From Marthasterias glacialis (Eukaryota > Echinodermata > Asteroidea > Forcipulatida > Asteriidae): a stretch of DNA of 64,000 bases. The notes beneath the pieces are model-generated. The model did not search any database. It saw only the letters and a list, made by a program, of their open reading frames with translations, and was not told the DNA's origin. Positions 12,414-25,647 of this stretch are shown piece after piece. The stretch spans positions 12,506,328-12,570,327 of the forward strand of contig OU452239.1 of NCBI GenBank assembly GCA_911728455.2, given 5' to 3'. The position numbers and the translations under genes were made by a program. Numbering within the stretch: position 1 is the stretch's first letter; every line of letters starts with the position of its first letter.

Positions 12414-15400
12414 GCCATAGCTATATTCCTGAAAACATTTACCATTATGAAGACAGGAGTAACCAAAAGCCTTTCCCATTTTAATTCGATGTTTCCCTGA
12501 ATGTCAAACAGTGAAGAAACACTGAAGGATGCAAAGTGGATACACAGTGAGTTCCACTCTTAAAAAAAGCCAAAAGGACACCACTCGGTCGAGAGAGTGA
12601 ATTGTTTACTCTTTCACCTTTAGAGAGAGATTTAGTACGTAAATCTTCCAAAATCATATTCAGGTGGTCTTATGTAAACCAAGAGACTCAAACAGGCGTT
12701 GTGTTTTCAGCATCTTTTAATTATTATTCCGAATCGTATCCCAGGAAGTTGAAGACGAAAGCTGAACTGCGTATAATATCCAAAGATTTCCAGACTTCGG
12801 CTTTAACGATGGCCGGCTTATCGTAATTTCAGTACACCGCCGTCTTCGATCTTCGTTAATACTTTCCACCCAGAATCCACTCTCTGATTTCCCAAGAAAG
12901 TTAATCACTTAACACGGGACTTTCGTGTGTAACTCGATATTTTCCTAATATCAAAATGATTTTCTCGTCCTCAAAAAACACTGTGAACAAACTGGAAACT
13001 GGAAACAAACCCCTACAAAATACGCAAGGGGAAAAACACGAGTATGATGACTTAGATAAATAAGGACATCATCATTATCATTTTTTAAATCCATGTAAAC
13101 TTTTCTATTGCTGCCTGGAGTAATTATTCCCTACGGTACGCTCATAATGAGCGTTAACCTTCATTACATCTAAGATTGTAATTCTACAAGCACTGAGGCA
13201 GCTGTTCTGTTTGTGTGTTTGTAGACTGTACAAGGGTTCGAGGTTGTAATGTCTTAGGACATTCACTCGCTAAAGGTAAACTTACATTACTCTTTATGTT
13301 GAACAAAAACTATTGGTTAGTCGGCAAAATAACCACTGTTCATTAATGGAAATTGCAGTCATAAGTATTTCAACCCAAGGTGGTAATCTTTCGTGTTTTG
13401 TATTATAAAAATAATTTTAAGCTGTAAATTTGAAAAATAACAAAAAAGTGTTGTTAAAAATGAACATGTTTATTATAAATCTGTGGAATTTAACCCTGCG
13501 ATTTAAAAATATACAGGAAATTAACGAGAAAATGTACTGTCAATTTTTTGACCTAAAGGTAAAATATAGGATTGGTAAAGCTAATAGTACAACGTTCTTA
13601 CTTTGTGTGATTAAATAATATACCGGTAGGCCTACATGAAAAAACAAACCCGTGAAAATTTGGGCTCGACCCGTCGAGGAAATAGTGAAAAACCGTGCAC
13701 ATATTTCAGTATTTAAGACAGAAATATTTCTGTGGAAGATCGGTACTGGTATAAACTTCATTATAGTTTTAGAATAATATTAATATTATGTAACCAAAAA
13801 ATGATGAATACCAATCTTGTACTCTACCTATAATGTTCATTTATAAACTGAATAACGAAACAAATTGTCCCAAATTTCCCCTCCGAAATTCTTTAATGTA
13901 CGATAAGATTGGGCGGGGGGCAAAATAGGAAGATTGCTTTTAAAAGGCCGACCCTTCCTTCTAAGAAAGAACACACCGAGCGAGCAGCTTTCTGAATTAT
14001 TCATTACTTCGCATCACTGCACAGGTTTCGATTTCACATCAACTCAAAAAGCACAAAAGCTTCCCAAACAATTTGTAATTAATGAGCGATCTTCACAAAG
14101 GACCCGCCGTCCATCCCCTGTCAATAACTTGATCGGGTGGCAATCAGGGAGTTGGCGGGGTGGAATGGGTGTATCATTCCCTCGAGGTCGCTTGAGGGGT
14201 AAGGTCGTCCCGGACAAATCAAATTCCTGAAGAATACTCGCCATCCAATTGATTTTTCTATTCTCTGTGATAGGGATGGGCTTTTGAGAGCACCAGCTCG
14301 ATTTAACATGAATTGTTCAATTCTCTTTATACAAACAATTGTGCCTTAATTCTCGTGAACGTGAAGACTGATCCGGCACAGTAACACCACGTTACTCCAT
14401 GTGCTGTACCTGTTGCTAAAGTGCTGTTGTTTTTTAAAGAAAGCTACTGGACAGTAGTAGTTATTTGCTTGGCCTACATTTATCGGTTACGTCAAAGCAC
14501 GGAACAAAAGGTAACAATTCTTGTATTTCATTTCATTTCAATTCGTTTATTGTCCATTCAAAAAAAATATTGATAGAAAATTTACATTTTAGTAAATTGA
14601 CGAAAGCTCCAAAACAGAACATTAAAAAAATACAATTTATATTTTATAGTTTCCAATTCGTTAAAAACAGGTGAATACGATTGTTCGCAGTGGAATAATA
14701 CTAACTATCATTTTGTAATGTTGTGCAGGCCATATCCATCTTTCAAGAATGAAGAAATAGATGTTCATGGCGTAGAGAAATTAGATAATTGGAAACCTAC
14801 GGAGTAGCAGAAGGGACTTGCTTGGCATTGTTGCTATGTCTTTCACCTGTTAGTGTTAGAACCCTGTTTGAAATCTCATCGTGGGCCGGAGCCCAATGTG
14901 CTCACTGGATTCACATTATTGTGATTTTCCTTTGGGGTTTCCCCTACGTCTAAAGCATATTATCATTTCGTTTTAGCAATGTCTTTACATATTCTTTGTG
15001 AATCAAGACAAGCGTGTCTCAAGCAACACGTGCAAGCAACCGATTCGCCTATATCAACCGTAGTTTGTAAGTTTGCGGCCAGAGATGGTATCGCGACGCA
15101 GCATCCACTCTTACGGGCGGATTGCGTTGTCATGATACTTGACCACCTCGCTTATAACCGTGATGGCTACTCGAATCGGTTACTGGAAATGCATGCCTTC
15201 ATGTTCAGCCAGTCCCTACGGATGGAGATAATTACCAGAGGGGCCTTCATTTTCACATCTATTTGAAGAATTCTGACATTTTCTACTGGGTTTTAATGAT
15301 GATGGATATCTTGGGATGGTAGCTTTTAGATTAACTCCCTGAAAACTTAGCTGAAGAAAACATTGTAGTCTGTTTTGCAGGTTATCTGCTTTAACATAAT

Positions 15401-15550
15401 GTCCTAAAATTACATCGCTTTTTCGCAAAGGAACTAATGAGGTCTTCATGACATAAAAGCCCCCCCCCCCATCCATCCCCACCCGCACCCTTCAAGGGAA
15501 AGCTCCTGCCTTCGGGAGTTTTCTTGAACATGATGGTATCGTGATGTGGC
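12414..15550. other. Gene-free stretch
   Basis: No gene recognised. The small ORFs here, including the opposed pair at 13934-14244, have no family resemblance. The segment at 13655-13745, with the word AATAGTGAAAAACCG, is shared with 19015-19160 and marks an old dispersed repeat. Confidence 0.35.
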
Positions 15551-15805
15551 ATGTCGTGGCCGAGCGGGTAAGAACACTGGACTCAAGCTCTGGTGTTCCT
15601 GATCAGCAGAGTGTGGGTTCGAGTCCCGGTCTTGACACTTGTGTCCTTAAGCAAGCCACTTAACCATTATTGCTTCATCCTTTGGATAGGAGGTAAAGCC
15701 GTAGGCCCCGTGTGTTGTATCAATATCTATCAACGTATGTATAAGAACCTAGAAACACTTATCGCTAAGAAAAGGTTTTCGTGCCGGTGTTTCTGGCGTC
15801 GTTAG
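15551..15805 (+). repeat. tRNA-derived SINE, nearly full length
   Basis: The head TGTCGTGGCCGAGCGGG resembles a tRNA A box, and GTGGGTTCGAGTCCC matches a B box. It continues with ACACTTGTGTCCTTAAGC and ACTTAACCATTATTGCTTC, then the 3' module ending in GGTGTTTCTGGCG. This is the best-preserved plus-strand copy and serves as reference for the others. It lies about 180 bp upstream of the receptor gene. Confidence 0.85.
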
Positions 15806-15981
15806 TAGCTGCAACTGGCTCCCACAAGTTGGTGTGATGTTTATGTAAGGATGCTTTGCCGACTATACCATACAGATCTATAACAGGTTATTAATGGATT
15901 TATAACTTTATTGATTTGTTTTTTTTAATCATATATCAGGTAATGTTGACTATTTGAATCAACACAAGTCAATCAGCAACT

Positions 15982-18900
15982 ATGTCCGAGAATGCCTCGC
16001 TTTCGGACAGCCTCGTTATAAACGAAATCACGGATGATACAGGAGGGGAAGGTGATATGGATGACGTCATCATCAGGACCATCTCACCAATCATACTTGG
16101 TGTCATGTCGTCATTGGCGCTATTTGGAATGGTTCTTGCCGTATCATTCTTGAGTTTCAACATAAAGTATCGTAAAAGCAGGTAAGATGACATCTTAACT
16201 GTGACGTAGTTCCACTTTAAGCCACGCCCACTTCACAAAAACTAGCTCTAACGCACGATAAACAGAAGTCCATTTATAGGAAATGCTTTTTTATTTTATA
16301 GGATTTATGTGGGAAAAAACATATGATCTTTGGACTTGCCTTTCCATGTTTTGCAAAGACTCGGGTTCTTGTCGAAAATATCCATTTCATCATTGATTTC
16401 TGGTAAAGTTATACACAAACGTACATTGTAGCCTTGTTGCTTTGGAGCAGGAAATAGTCCAAAGTTCGCGTGCAGCATGATACGCAAGTTTGAACAAAAA
16501 AAATAAGCTTTCAAGCAAAGTGTACAATCCTTTGCGCGCCCATTACTTCCGGTCATGCGCACAATGGGCTATCGAGAGTGACTACTCATCTCATTGATTT
16601 TGTTTGATTAATGTTTTATTTTGTCGTTGATTTCAGACTGATCAAAATGTCAAGTCCAAATCTCAACATATTCATCGGCATTGGTGCTATACTTGTCTAC
16701 GCATGCGTCGTACTGTTTGGGATCGATGTTGGTGTGACGTCATCAGATGCCTTTTTACTCGTTCTCTGCAAGGTAAATTCCGCATATTTTGCAACAAAGT
16801 GAATATAGATATCCTCTCTCCTTTGTGTTGTTTTTAGATCTTCATCTGTATAATACAATCTTACCTAAAAATAGTTTATGATTTAATTTTAGACTTTATA
16901 TGGAACTTCAAACCCTTAATTATAGCTTGGCAGTCAACTGTTAAAAATAGTTTACGAAAGAGAAAATGTCCATTCATTAAAAGTTGATAAAGCGTCCTTT
17001 AAAAATATCATGAAGGTCCTACGCCTTATTATTTTTGCAAAGTGGAGCCTTACGTTTCAGATATAATTTATGAGCTGTCAAACGTAAACAATGTAAAACC
17101 AATTACTGACAGGTGTCTTCGGTTGTAAACAAGCTCAGTCAGCCACACTGAATACCCATATTCAATCATCAAATATACGACACCTATGATTCAGAACGAG
17201 GCTAAGTCCGGCTAGGCGAGTTAGACATGGGAAGTGGAGTCAATTATCGCACACTCGTGTCCCTAGCAGGTGGCGGTACTTCCCTTCTAAACGCTCACAG
17301 AAGTTATGTATCCGGCTCGGGCGGACAGACGACGGAAGAGTCACCTGAAGGGAGAGTGTGTTAGTTTGGCCTGCTGACGTACAAACATCGGCTTCCTCAA
17401 TTAAGTTTTATGCTAATGATCTGATGTGATGACATAGCGAATGTTTGTAATGGTTATAATGATTGAACTTGCTTTCTGGTGCATCTATATTGCAGACTGT
17501 TTCGTTACCAAAGCGCTTCACTTTAAAAAGATTTTCTGAGTAACGCGCGGATGTTGTGTAACTATCTGTTTACGCATATCCGCATTACAACTGATTGGGT
17601 TGGCTGCAATTTTGTTTTTGTTTTTTGTTTTGGGTTGTTGTTTTCTTTTCTTCTTCTTTTTTTTTTTTTTTTTTTTTTCTTTTGAGATTTATGTATGCGG
17701 AGGTTTCACGTGACGTCACCCGTGATCTTTTTCTAATGCTGCGTGCACAAACAGGCGCTGGAAATCATTCAACAGACGACGCGTCAGCTATTGAGTTTGT
17801 ACATGTCTGGATCCAGCATGGCTGCGTAATTTATATTTCCCGAGGTCACGCAACTTCTCTATAGAACTTTCTTTTGCAACGTCACAGCCCGAATTTTTGC
17901 CAACCAATATGGAGAAACTACGGGGAGCCATCAGGGCAAAGCAAAACCAGATAATCACATTTAATTTGACTCCATTTGTATTTATACTGCCCTCTATCGT
18001 ACTGTGGAAGCCAGGTTGACGTTCTGTAAATTATGTTAATTGACGTTTACATTTACTAATATTTTGCAAGTGAACGCTCTTCTTGAGTGCCAAAAAATAT
18101 ATATATAAATATTTGATAAAATAGTGAACAAAAATATGAACCGTGTATCATTGAAAAAAAACGTGGCATCTTAATTTAAAAGTTGATAACATTTTTACTG
18201 GCAGTTTGACAATTCATGTTGACAACTTGAATATTTGCTTCAACATTATCTTCCAAAACTCAAAGAAAATAATTATTTGTTTTGATTTTGTTGTACGTCA
18301 CAGATAAGGATTCCGCTCTTGACTATTGGGTTTACCCTGGTTTACGGATCAATGTTCAGCAAGGCATGGAGAGTGTATCGAATATTCACACACGCTGCTG
18401 CTAAGAGAATGGTATGTAGAAACAAAATTGTATCACCATGTCACGTGCCCGTTCGAATGACGTAAGGCTGTGCGCGCGACGACCTTCTGATGTGCATTCG
18501 ACGTTTAATATTTTGTCCAAGCAGAAGGTCATAAGCAATACAATATCAATTTGAATACAAATGCTCCCAGACTTATGATATTACGCTTGTTGCTAAAATT
18601 ACTCCCAAAACCTTTTTTTTCCCATTCCCATATTGAATTTATCTTTCATACTGGCTAATGAATGGTATCGAAAAACATCATACTTCCCATTCTGTTTCCT
18701 TGAAACACAAATGTGCATAGGCATATTAATTGCTGAAGTCCTTTTGCCAGACACATTTTCGTCACGACCTACTGCCGACATACGTGGTGTGGAAAGTAAA
18801 TATGAATCTAGTGTGACAACTGTAGCAACAAGCACGGTGTGTGACGCCCCAACCCATACGTCCCAAATTATTTTTTCTCAATTGGCATGTTAAAGGAGCA

Positions 18901-21900
18901 ATTCAGAATTGGTTTTTGCTAACAGAACAGTGTAAGCACTTTATGTAATCCACCATATACCTAAACTGACAAACCTGTAGAAGTTTGAGATCAATCAGCC
19001 ATCTGGGTCACGAGAAAATAGTGAAAAACCGATTACACATTTCAATGAAGTCGTCATGAATAATAAAACGCTTCTGAGTGATAAACTCCAATCGGAAAAC
19101 TAGTTTATCTATTTCTCATCAAATGTGGCATTTCAGACAGAAATATTTCAAGGGATATAAAGCACAACCCAGAACAAGAGCATTCAGACTAAAATTCAGT
19201 CATTTTCCCAACTAAAAACATTTTCTTGCTATATGAGCGCGCGAGTCTTTTTTGGAATAAAGGGACAGTTGGTTGTCGGTGTAAGTCAACAACCTGGCTT
19301 CCATGCACCCACAAAGGAAATGCTAGAGTAAAATTGGCTTCCGTACGCAATCCCCCCCCCCCCACCCCAGCAGAAAGGAAACGCCTCTGGCTGATTTCAA
19401 AACAACCGCTTCTTCCAAGAAGAGATGCAATTAATTATGGGTTGTCATTGCCATCATTAAGATGATAACATATCGTCTTCAAAATCATAGTTCATATCTT
19501 TTGTTTATTCATTTATTTTTGCGTCAGGTAATTCGAGATGGTCGACTGATGTCCATGGTCGGAGGTTTATTACTTGTGGATGCTGCGGTACTAGTCACGT
19601 GGTTGATCCTCGACCCGCCACAAGTTCATCAAAAAATGGTGAGTTGGAAAGTCAGATGACGGGCAATTCTTTTACTTTACGGTGGTATCTTGATGACGCA
19701 GCTTTTAGTGTGGTCTCCAGTGTTAGAGAGTTCACTGTATTAAATTCCACATTCTTGTTTAGACTGGTCTTCAATGATAATGTAATTTATTGCTTTAATT
19801 ATAATCTCTCTATCGAATATACCTTTCTCTGATGCCATTTTTTGGTTAAATTAAGGCTGGAAACCAGTGAAGTAGTAAATTGAGATTTTTCCATTTACGG
19901 TACGCTAAGTGATTTGTTAGTAAAGAAGCACGCGTGATAATAGCGCTTCGGCCGTACCTTACATCATCTGCTGTTGTTGGAGCGAATTGATACAGGATAT
20001 AAAAGAGACAGAAATAATGACGCACAATGTACCATTAAAAACAGACACAATGCAAGCAATATCTAAGCCCATGAGAATTCTCATCTGCGCCAACATTATC
20101 CAGTCTCTTCCATTTCGTATAATAAGCTTCGCCGATACATTGTAATCGATCACCGTTGCTGATTAAACGAAATTGTAAAATGCTAATTTTGTATCGGATT
20201 ACGCTTATGTATTTTAAAGATGATTTGCTCAAGGTTTCAAAACAAATTAAGCTTTTATTTATTTATTTTTTTTTTAAGAAATATAATCCGTGTTCAAGAA
20301 GATTTTACCTTGAAAACGAATTGATTCCAGCGAACGAAATTTAAAAGAGCATGTTTTTTTTATAATGAACAAAATGAATAAAACGCGTTTTGACCTTGTA
20401 GATGGCTGTAAAAATGTGGTTTCTGAAACGATTATCCTGGCCAACCACCCTACGAGAAAAAGTGTACGACGGCCATGCCTGCTATTGTGGCACCCAGAAG
20501 TCAGCTATATTCCAACGTCATTTCGCCCGCTCATTGTCTCTGTGTTGCAAGGCACACGGCTAAAATTGAGCAGGCAGCGCGCGCGGAATTTATTACAAAA
20601 AAACTATAATTTTTAGTAATTACTCTGCCATTATTCGTTGAAGGAGTTTTTCGTTATATAACTCATTTGAAAGTTAATAACTTTGGTCATCATACAAAAA
20701 AAGTGATTCAACATTTGGATTTATTTTTCAAGGTAAAATTGGCTTGAGCGCGGATCATACATCCTTAAACTCACATAGCATGCAGGATGTACCCAGTATC
20801 AATTTTCCATCAGTCTTGTTGTTTTGTTTTTTTGTTTTTATTTTGTTTCGTTTTGTTTGTTTGTTTGTTTGTTTGTTTGTTTGTTTGTTTGTTTTGTTTT
20901 GGTTTTTTTTGTCAAAGGTGTCGACTTTATTAAAGTTGCGATACGTCCTTGGTTTGAGGTTGAGTACATTGATTTAAATCCTTGTTTAAACTCCTTATCG
21001 GTGGAAGATCTTTTCCTGACGGATTTTCACTTTTTTAACAGATTCTTGCAGCAGCTTCAGAGGACGACGCAGCTTCCCTAAGCTCAAGAGAGGCTGTCAA
21101 GTTCTGTCAGTCAAACTACACCGAGATCTGGTTCACCATCCTCTTCTCAGTCAAAGCTGCCATTCTCCTGATGGGTACCTATCTATCGTGGGAAACCAGG
21201 AATGTCACTGTTCCGTCTATGAACGACGCAAAATGCATCGTCCTCAGCGTTTACACCTGCGTCATACTGGTTGCTATGGCAACGGCGTTAATGGCGGTGC
21301 TGGAGGAGTGGCCCAATGCTTGGTACAGTTGTGTGTCCATCGTCATGCTTACGTGTCCAACTGAATTGTTACTACTGCAGTATATTCCCAAGGTATTAAA
21401 AGTCAACATTTTCTTCCGGTGTCCCCCCCCCCCCACCTTTCCCATTTTTTTCGCAAATTACGAGGTATCTGAGCGGGATTCGCACCTACTTAAATTAAAG
21501 ACTATTTCCTTACACTCTTCTTCATTTCTCAGGTTACCCGTCAACAAAGGGCCCGTTGAAGTCCACTATCAAAACAAGACCCTTATAAAAAAAACGGTCC
21601 TCACGGTTCAAGACCTCAGTTACCAGCACAAAGGAGTTTAATATTGAAATCACGCGAGATGTCATTATCATCCCGTCTTACTCATTTACAGATACGTGCC
21701 TGGCGTAACAACCCGGATGCTAGCTACAGTATGTCACGCTCTCTGACGACGTCCTACTTAGCAACATCTCAGCACCGCTCATTTGCCGAGGTAGAGGAGG
21801 AGCTGTTTCTCCTCTCCAAGGAGAATGCTTCCTTGAAAAGAGCCCTTACAGAGGTAGTGTATTACCTTCTAGAATTCCATCGTGTGAAAACATTGGTTCA

Positions 21901-22973
21901 ATAATTACTTTGTTGCAAAAGAAACACAGTCAAGTTTTCTCTTTCAAACTCGCCACCTTCCAATTTGCCCTTTCTTGTATCTCTTTTTCCAGCACTTTTA
22001 TTTCCCTATTCTCTTTTGCTCTCATGGTAAGAGCTCCTTCCTCTCTAAACTTAAAAGAAATCTAACAAGTCTGATCCGTCATCCTTATTTACAGAAAGAC
22101 AACACCATTAAGATGCTCCACGAACACGTCGGCTCAGCCAGAAAGAAGCTCCATCTTCTCTCCATCGATCCTGAACAACGTCAAGACAGTGGCTGTGACT
22201 TCGACATGTCGTCTTCCTCCACGTGCCCTGACGACCGGGAGATCATAGGGTTGCGTCCCCCTGATGTGGTAGAAGAAGACTCCCAGACAAGAGATTTCAG
22301 CAACGAGAGCAACCGACACGGGGAGGATCCTCATAAACTCTCCGTGAAACATCACGACACGGCGGCAATGGAGAGGCAGAACCTAAAACGAAGGCGAGGA
22401 CGAGATGGTGGCAGCATCCGTAGTACAGGTAGCATGAGATCCCAGCAGTCTGTCCAGCAGTTTGAAGACCTCCGGGAATCCATCGTTCAGGAGCTCCACC
22501 ACGCTCATGATCTATCTCTCAACCTCCGCGACGCCATTACACATGATCTGCAATCCTGTCGCACTACACCTATGTACATGGTCATCGCAGACACTGAAAG
22601 AGAACTAGCAGGTGTCCTCAAAGATTCTTATAAACTCGATGGTGATAACATCTCCATCTCGAGCAGTACCTTCACCTATGATAACCCTGTCTTCACGCGG
22701 AACCACCGACGTAGACACAGCACCAATAGTTTATGTGTCTGTAGTAGTCACCAATCTAGTTTCAGGTCGGTGGCTAGTATAGCAACTGATATGACAATGC
22801 GGGACGGGAGAACCACTCCATCTTCAGTATCGAGGAATCTTCAATGGCCGCAGTACATTCCACCCAAGATGTCCAACGGTGTGAGAGAAACACCTCATGT
22901 TGTGAACAGATCTCCTGGCCAAAACGGTTCCCCAGGGAAACTAACTAAAAGTGTGTATCACACGTATGTATGA
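15982..22973 (+). CDS. GPR156-like: GPR156-like class C (GABA-B-type) orphan receptor
   Basis: Seven exons join in frame: 15982-16181, 16637-16772, 18304-18411, 19528-19638, 21042-21392, 21692-21853 and 22095-22973, all GT-AG, giving 648 aa. The ectodomain is only about 34 residues (NAS glycosylation site at residue 4), so there is no Venus-flytrap domain. The 7TM region runs from about residue 35 to 305. It carries GABA-B-family signatures: IKMSSPNLN after TM1, FTLVYGSMFSKAWRVYRIF, VGGLLLVDAAVLVTW, LDPP, and YLSWETRNVTVPSMNDAK. A heptad-like segment follows (about 335-377; LFLLSKENASLKRAL), then a long Ser/Arg-rich tail. This architecture fits vertebrate GPR156, an orphan receptor known to signal through Gi/o and to orient hair cells. 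Ligand and role here are unknown. The start is the first in-frame ATG before TM1. A non-coding 5' exon cannot be excluded. Confidence 0.92.
17648..17678. repeat. Poly-T tract in receptor intron 2
   Basis: A homopolymeric T run interrupted by C inside the 1.5-kb second intron. No function evident. Confidence 0.8.
20841..20896. repeat. (TTTG)n microsatellite in receptor intron 4
   Basis: A run of TTTG units between the fourth and fifth receptor exons. It gives a spurious Val/Cys/Leu/Phe-rich ORF on the plus strand. Confidence 0.85.
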
Positions 22974-23809
22974 TAAATGGGAGCAATTCTTTGAAATAAT
23001 TATCATAACATCGCACGTCCGTTTGGTGGAGAAGGAAAAACCCAATTACTTCTACAATAGCACTTTTGAGACGCTAGGTGGCAGCAGACCTACCGGGTCA
23101 TGGATTGTTCATGTGCGCATGCTGATGTGTAAACGCTGATACGGTCGAGCATTTTACGAAGATGAACTGATCGGCCCTTTTCAAATTCGTTTCCCCAAAA
23201 TTTTCTTTAATTGATCGTCATTAATTTAATGTCATTTTACCAATGTATCACTGGTAATACTATTAACCCACAAACCCCCACCCCAACACACTAATACACA
23301 GGTACCACAAACTGCCACAAAGAACCATGCGAAGTACAAAGTACTGCCACCAAGTACCATGGATTTGTCTGTTTGTACACCTGCCATTATCTGGAAACCC
23401 ATAGGCTTGTGTGTAATGTGGTCTCCACAGTCTCCTGTGGTATTATTTTGTGGAAAGAAACAGTTCGGCAGGCTGGGGAGTACCACAAACGTAACAGGTT
23501 TTTTTTTTTTAATAAAATAAAATGTCAAATTTTCTGAGTCAATTCTAAGAAAACATGACCTTTTCCCGCTGATAGATTTAACAATGTCTACCTATCCAGT
23601 TTATAAATGCCGATAAATCAAGACGTTTGTTCCCTGTACATAATCCTCAACACACCTGTATGGCGTCCAGTTGCCATGGGCACGGTTTTTTGTTCCCTAA
23701 ACAGAAGTTGTAAATAATAATTTTATGCCATCGTCGGGCTGTTATATTATTTATTTACATGTTTACAATACTGTAATATTTAACTATTTGGACTATCTTG
23801 TACTGATGT

Positions 23810-23815
23810 AATAAA
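23810..23815 (+). other. Candidate polyadenylation signal of the receptor gene
   Basis: A canonical AATAAA lies 837 bp after the receptor stop codon, in an AT-rich stretch with no intervening gene. It implies a 3' UTR of about 0.85 kb. Inferred from position only. Confidence 0.45.
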
Positions 23816-24125
23816 AGATGGGTGTGAAACATCATCCCAAAACAAACCAATACATGTATCGTAAGACTTGCAACTTAATAATTAATTAATAATTAATAAT
23901 TGGATTCGCCAAACATAATCTCAAGTTTACTATCTTCTATAATCCTACAAGTCAAATGCATTATTTTATCACGTTAAACGTAACTTTTTGATTTCATTCA
24001 TCTACCTGATGGAGGGACAGTGGCGTAGCTGGGCGGGGCAGGGCTGGCGCAAGATTTACTAAGGTTTTCTTGGTTTTAATTTCTTTTTTACTGTTCTTTA
24101 CGTGGATGACTTGAAAAGTGCCCCT

Positions 24126-24664
24126 CATCAAAATACTCCACTCTATGGTAACCCAACATCCAAATGTTTGGACTCTGATAAGATTGGTATGCCTGGCCTC
24201 ATGCTAAGAGTGGGTGGTTTGGAGGTACAGTACCAAATCCATCAAAACACACCACTCTATGGTAACTCAACATCCAAATGTTTGGACTCTGATAAGATTG
24301 GTATGCCTGGCCTCATGCTAAGAGTGGGTGGTTTGGGGTACAGTACCAAATCCATCAAAACACACCACTCTTTGGTAACTCAACACCCAAATGTTTGGAC
24401 TCTGATAAGATTGGTATGCCTAGCCTCATGCTAAGAGTGGGTGGTTTGGGGTACAGTACCAAATCCATCAAAATACTCCACTCTTTGGTAACTCAACACC
24501 CAAATGTTTGGACTCTGATAAGATTGGTATGCCTGGCCTCATGCTAAGAGTGGGTGGTTTGGGGTACAGTACCAAATCCATCAAAATACTCCACTCTATG
24601 GTAACTCAACACCCAAATGTTTGGACTCTGATAAGATTGGTATGCCTGGCCTCATGCTAAGAGT
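24126..24664. repeat. 113-bp minisatellite, about 4.8 units
   Basis: Units begin at 24126, 24240, 24353, 24466 and 24579 with the word CATCAAAA, at spacings of 114, 113, 113 and 113 bp. All contain AAATGTTTGGACTCTGATAA and CCTCATGCTAAGAG. The last unit is truncated. Single diverged relatives sit at about 28211-28337 and 57131-57250, so the array grew from a dispersed sequence. The 110-aa plus-strand frame at 24102-24434 is a product of the repeat. Confidence 0.95.
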
Positions 24665-25570
24665 TGTATTTTTAATGTTTTGACATATTTGTATATTTAA
24701 AACAGAATTAGTATTGCACCCTCCTGCTGTCAAAAATACAGCCTACTAGGATGGGCCAATTGTTAATTAGGGCCTTTAGTATCGTATTCTACAAACCAGA
24801 AATTTCCTAAACAAAATAGTTTTGAAGGATTTTAGACCGTGAGGGTGAATATTCAAGACCCCAATCACAGGACAATTCCAAGAGGTGAATGATTGCAAGG
24901 GGGGGGGGGGGTCCCCTATCCTATCTTCCACCATTTCTTTCCGAGATAACTGACCCAACAAGATTAGTCCCTACTTATTATGTCAGCTGCACAGTTGACA
25001 AAATGTTGACTTGATTATACAATTGTTATAGTTGTCTAGCCCTGTGAAGAAGCAAGTATAAACACCCCTGCACTTGCGTCTGATATTTCTGCAGGAATTG
25101 CCTTGCCTTCGTGCACTAATCCAAGCAGCTCGTTCATGAGCGTTTACACCACTACGAGTATGGCCGCAGCACGCGCGCGTCGACACACACACACACGCAC
25201 TGTGTATCTTCAATAGACCTTATGCGTCTGACGTCATGAGTCCCATAGAGACATGTACAAGCACCGCCTTCACCAAGGTCAAAACGGCCGTAAGTTTACT
25301 GTAGGAAAACGGATGTTCATACCCTCTATGCAGATTGGTACATTTACGCGCTGCTGACGCACTATTGTCTCGTTGCGCACGTGCAGCGGCCATAACTACG
25401 GTGGTGTAAAACACTATAAACTAGCTACTGGGGTTAGTGTAAAAGAACGAAGTATCTGGCGGGTCCATGCTGGAATAGTGTTTGTACATCAAGCCTAAGT
25501 AGGATTTGAAACTTTGCATGGTGGAGATAGAATCTAGTAAGGTTTGCGGTGACACCATGTAATAATCTCT
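24665..25570. other. Gene-free stretch
   Basis: No gene recognised. A poly-G run lies at about 24899-24911, and a short ACACAC tract around 25180-25200. GC content rises near 25080-25400, but no first exon could be matched to it. Confidence 0.35.
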
Positions 25571-25572
25571 TT

Positions 25573-25647
25573 GGAGTTGCGGTGGTTCTGAAAAGAACCG
25601 ATTGCAACTCGACGTTTCGATCAGTATGCTCTGATCATCTTCAGGAG
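25573..25647. other. Two-hairpin RNA-like element, copy 1
   Basis: Plus-strand stem GGTTCT/AGAACC with a GAAA loop (25584-25599) is enclosed by GAGTTGC/GCAACTC (25574-25580 with 25604-25610). A second stem GATCAG/CTGATC with loop TATGCT follows (25619-25636). Read on the minus strand, CTGAAGA (25644-25638), the second stem and GAAA (25618-25615) occur in the order of a hammerhead ribozyme core. A related copy at 48874-48934 keeps both stems with compensatory changes. Such motifs are known from Penelope-like retroelements. Here the third helix and cleavage site are not convincing, so activity is unproven. Confidence 0.5.

Noticed and set aside
12227-12479. Two minus-strand poly-Thr and poly-Asn ORFs
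   Set aside because: Both are translations of the TTG microsatellite.
24102-24434. 110-aa ORF with internal repeats
   Set aside because: It is the 113-bp minisatellite read through. The unit length is not a multiple of three, so the frame changes between units.
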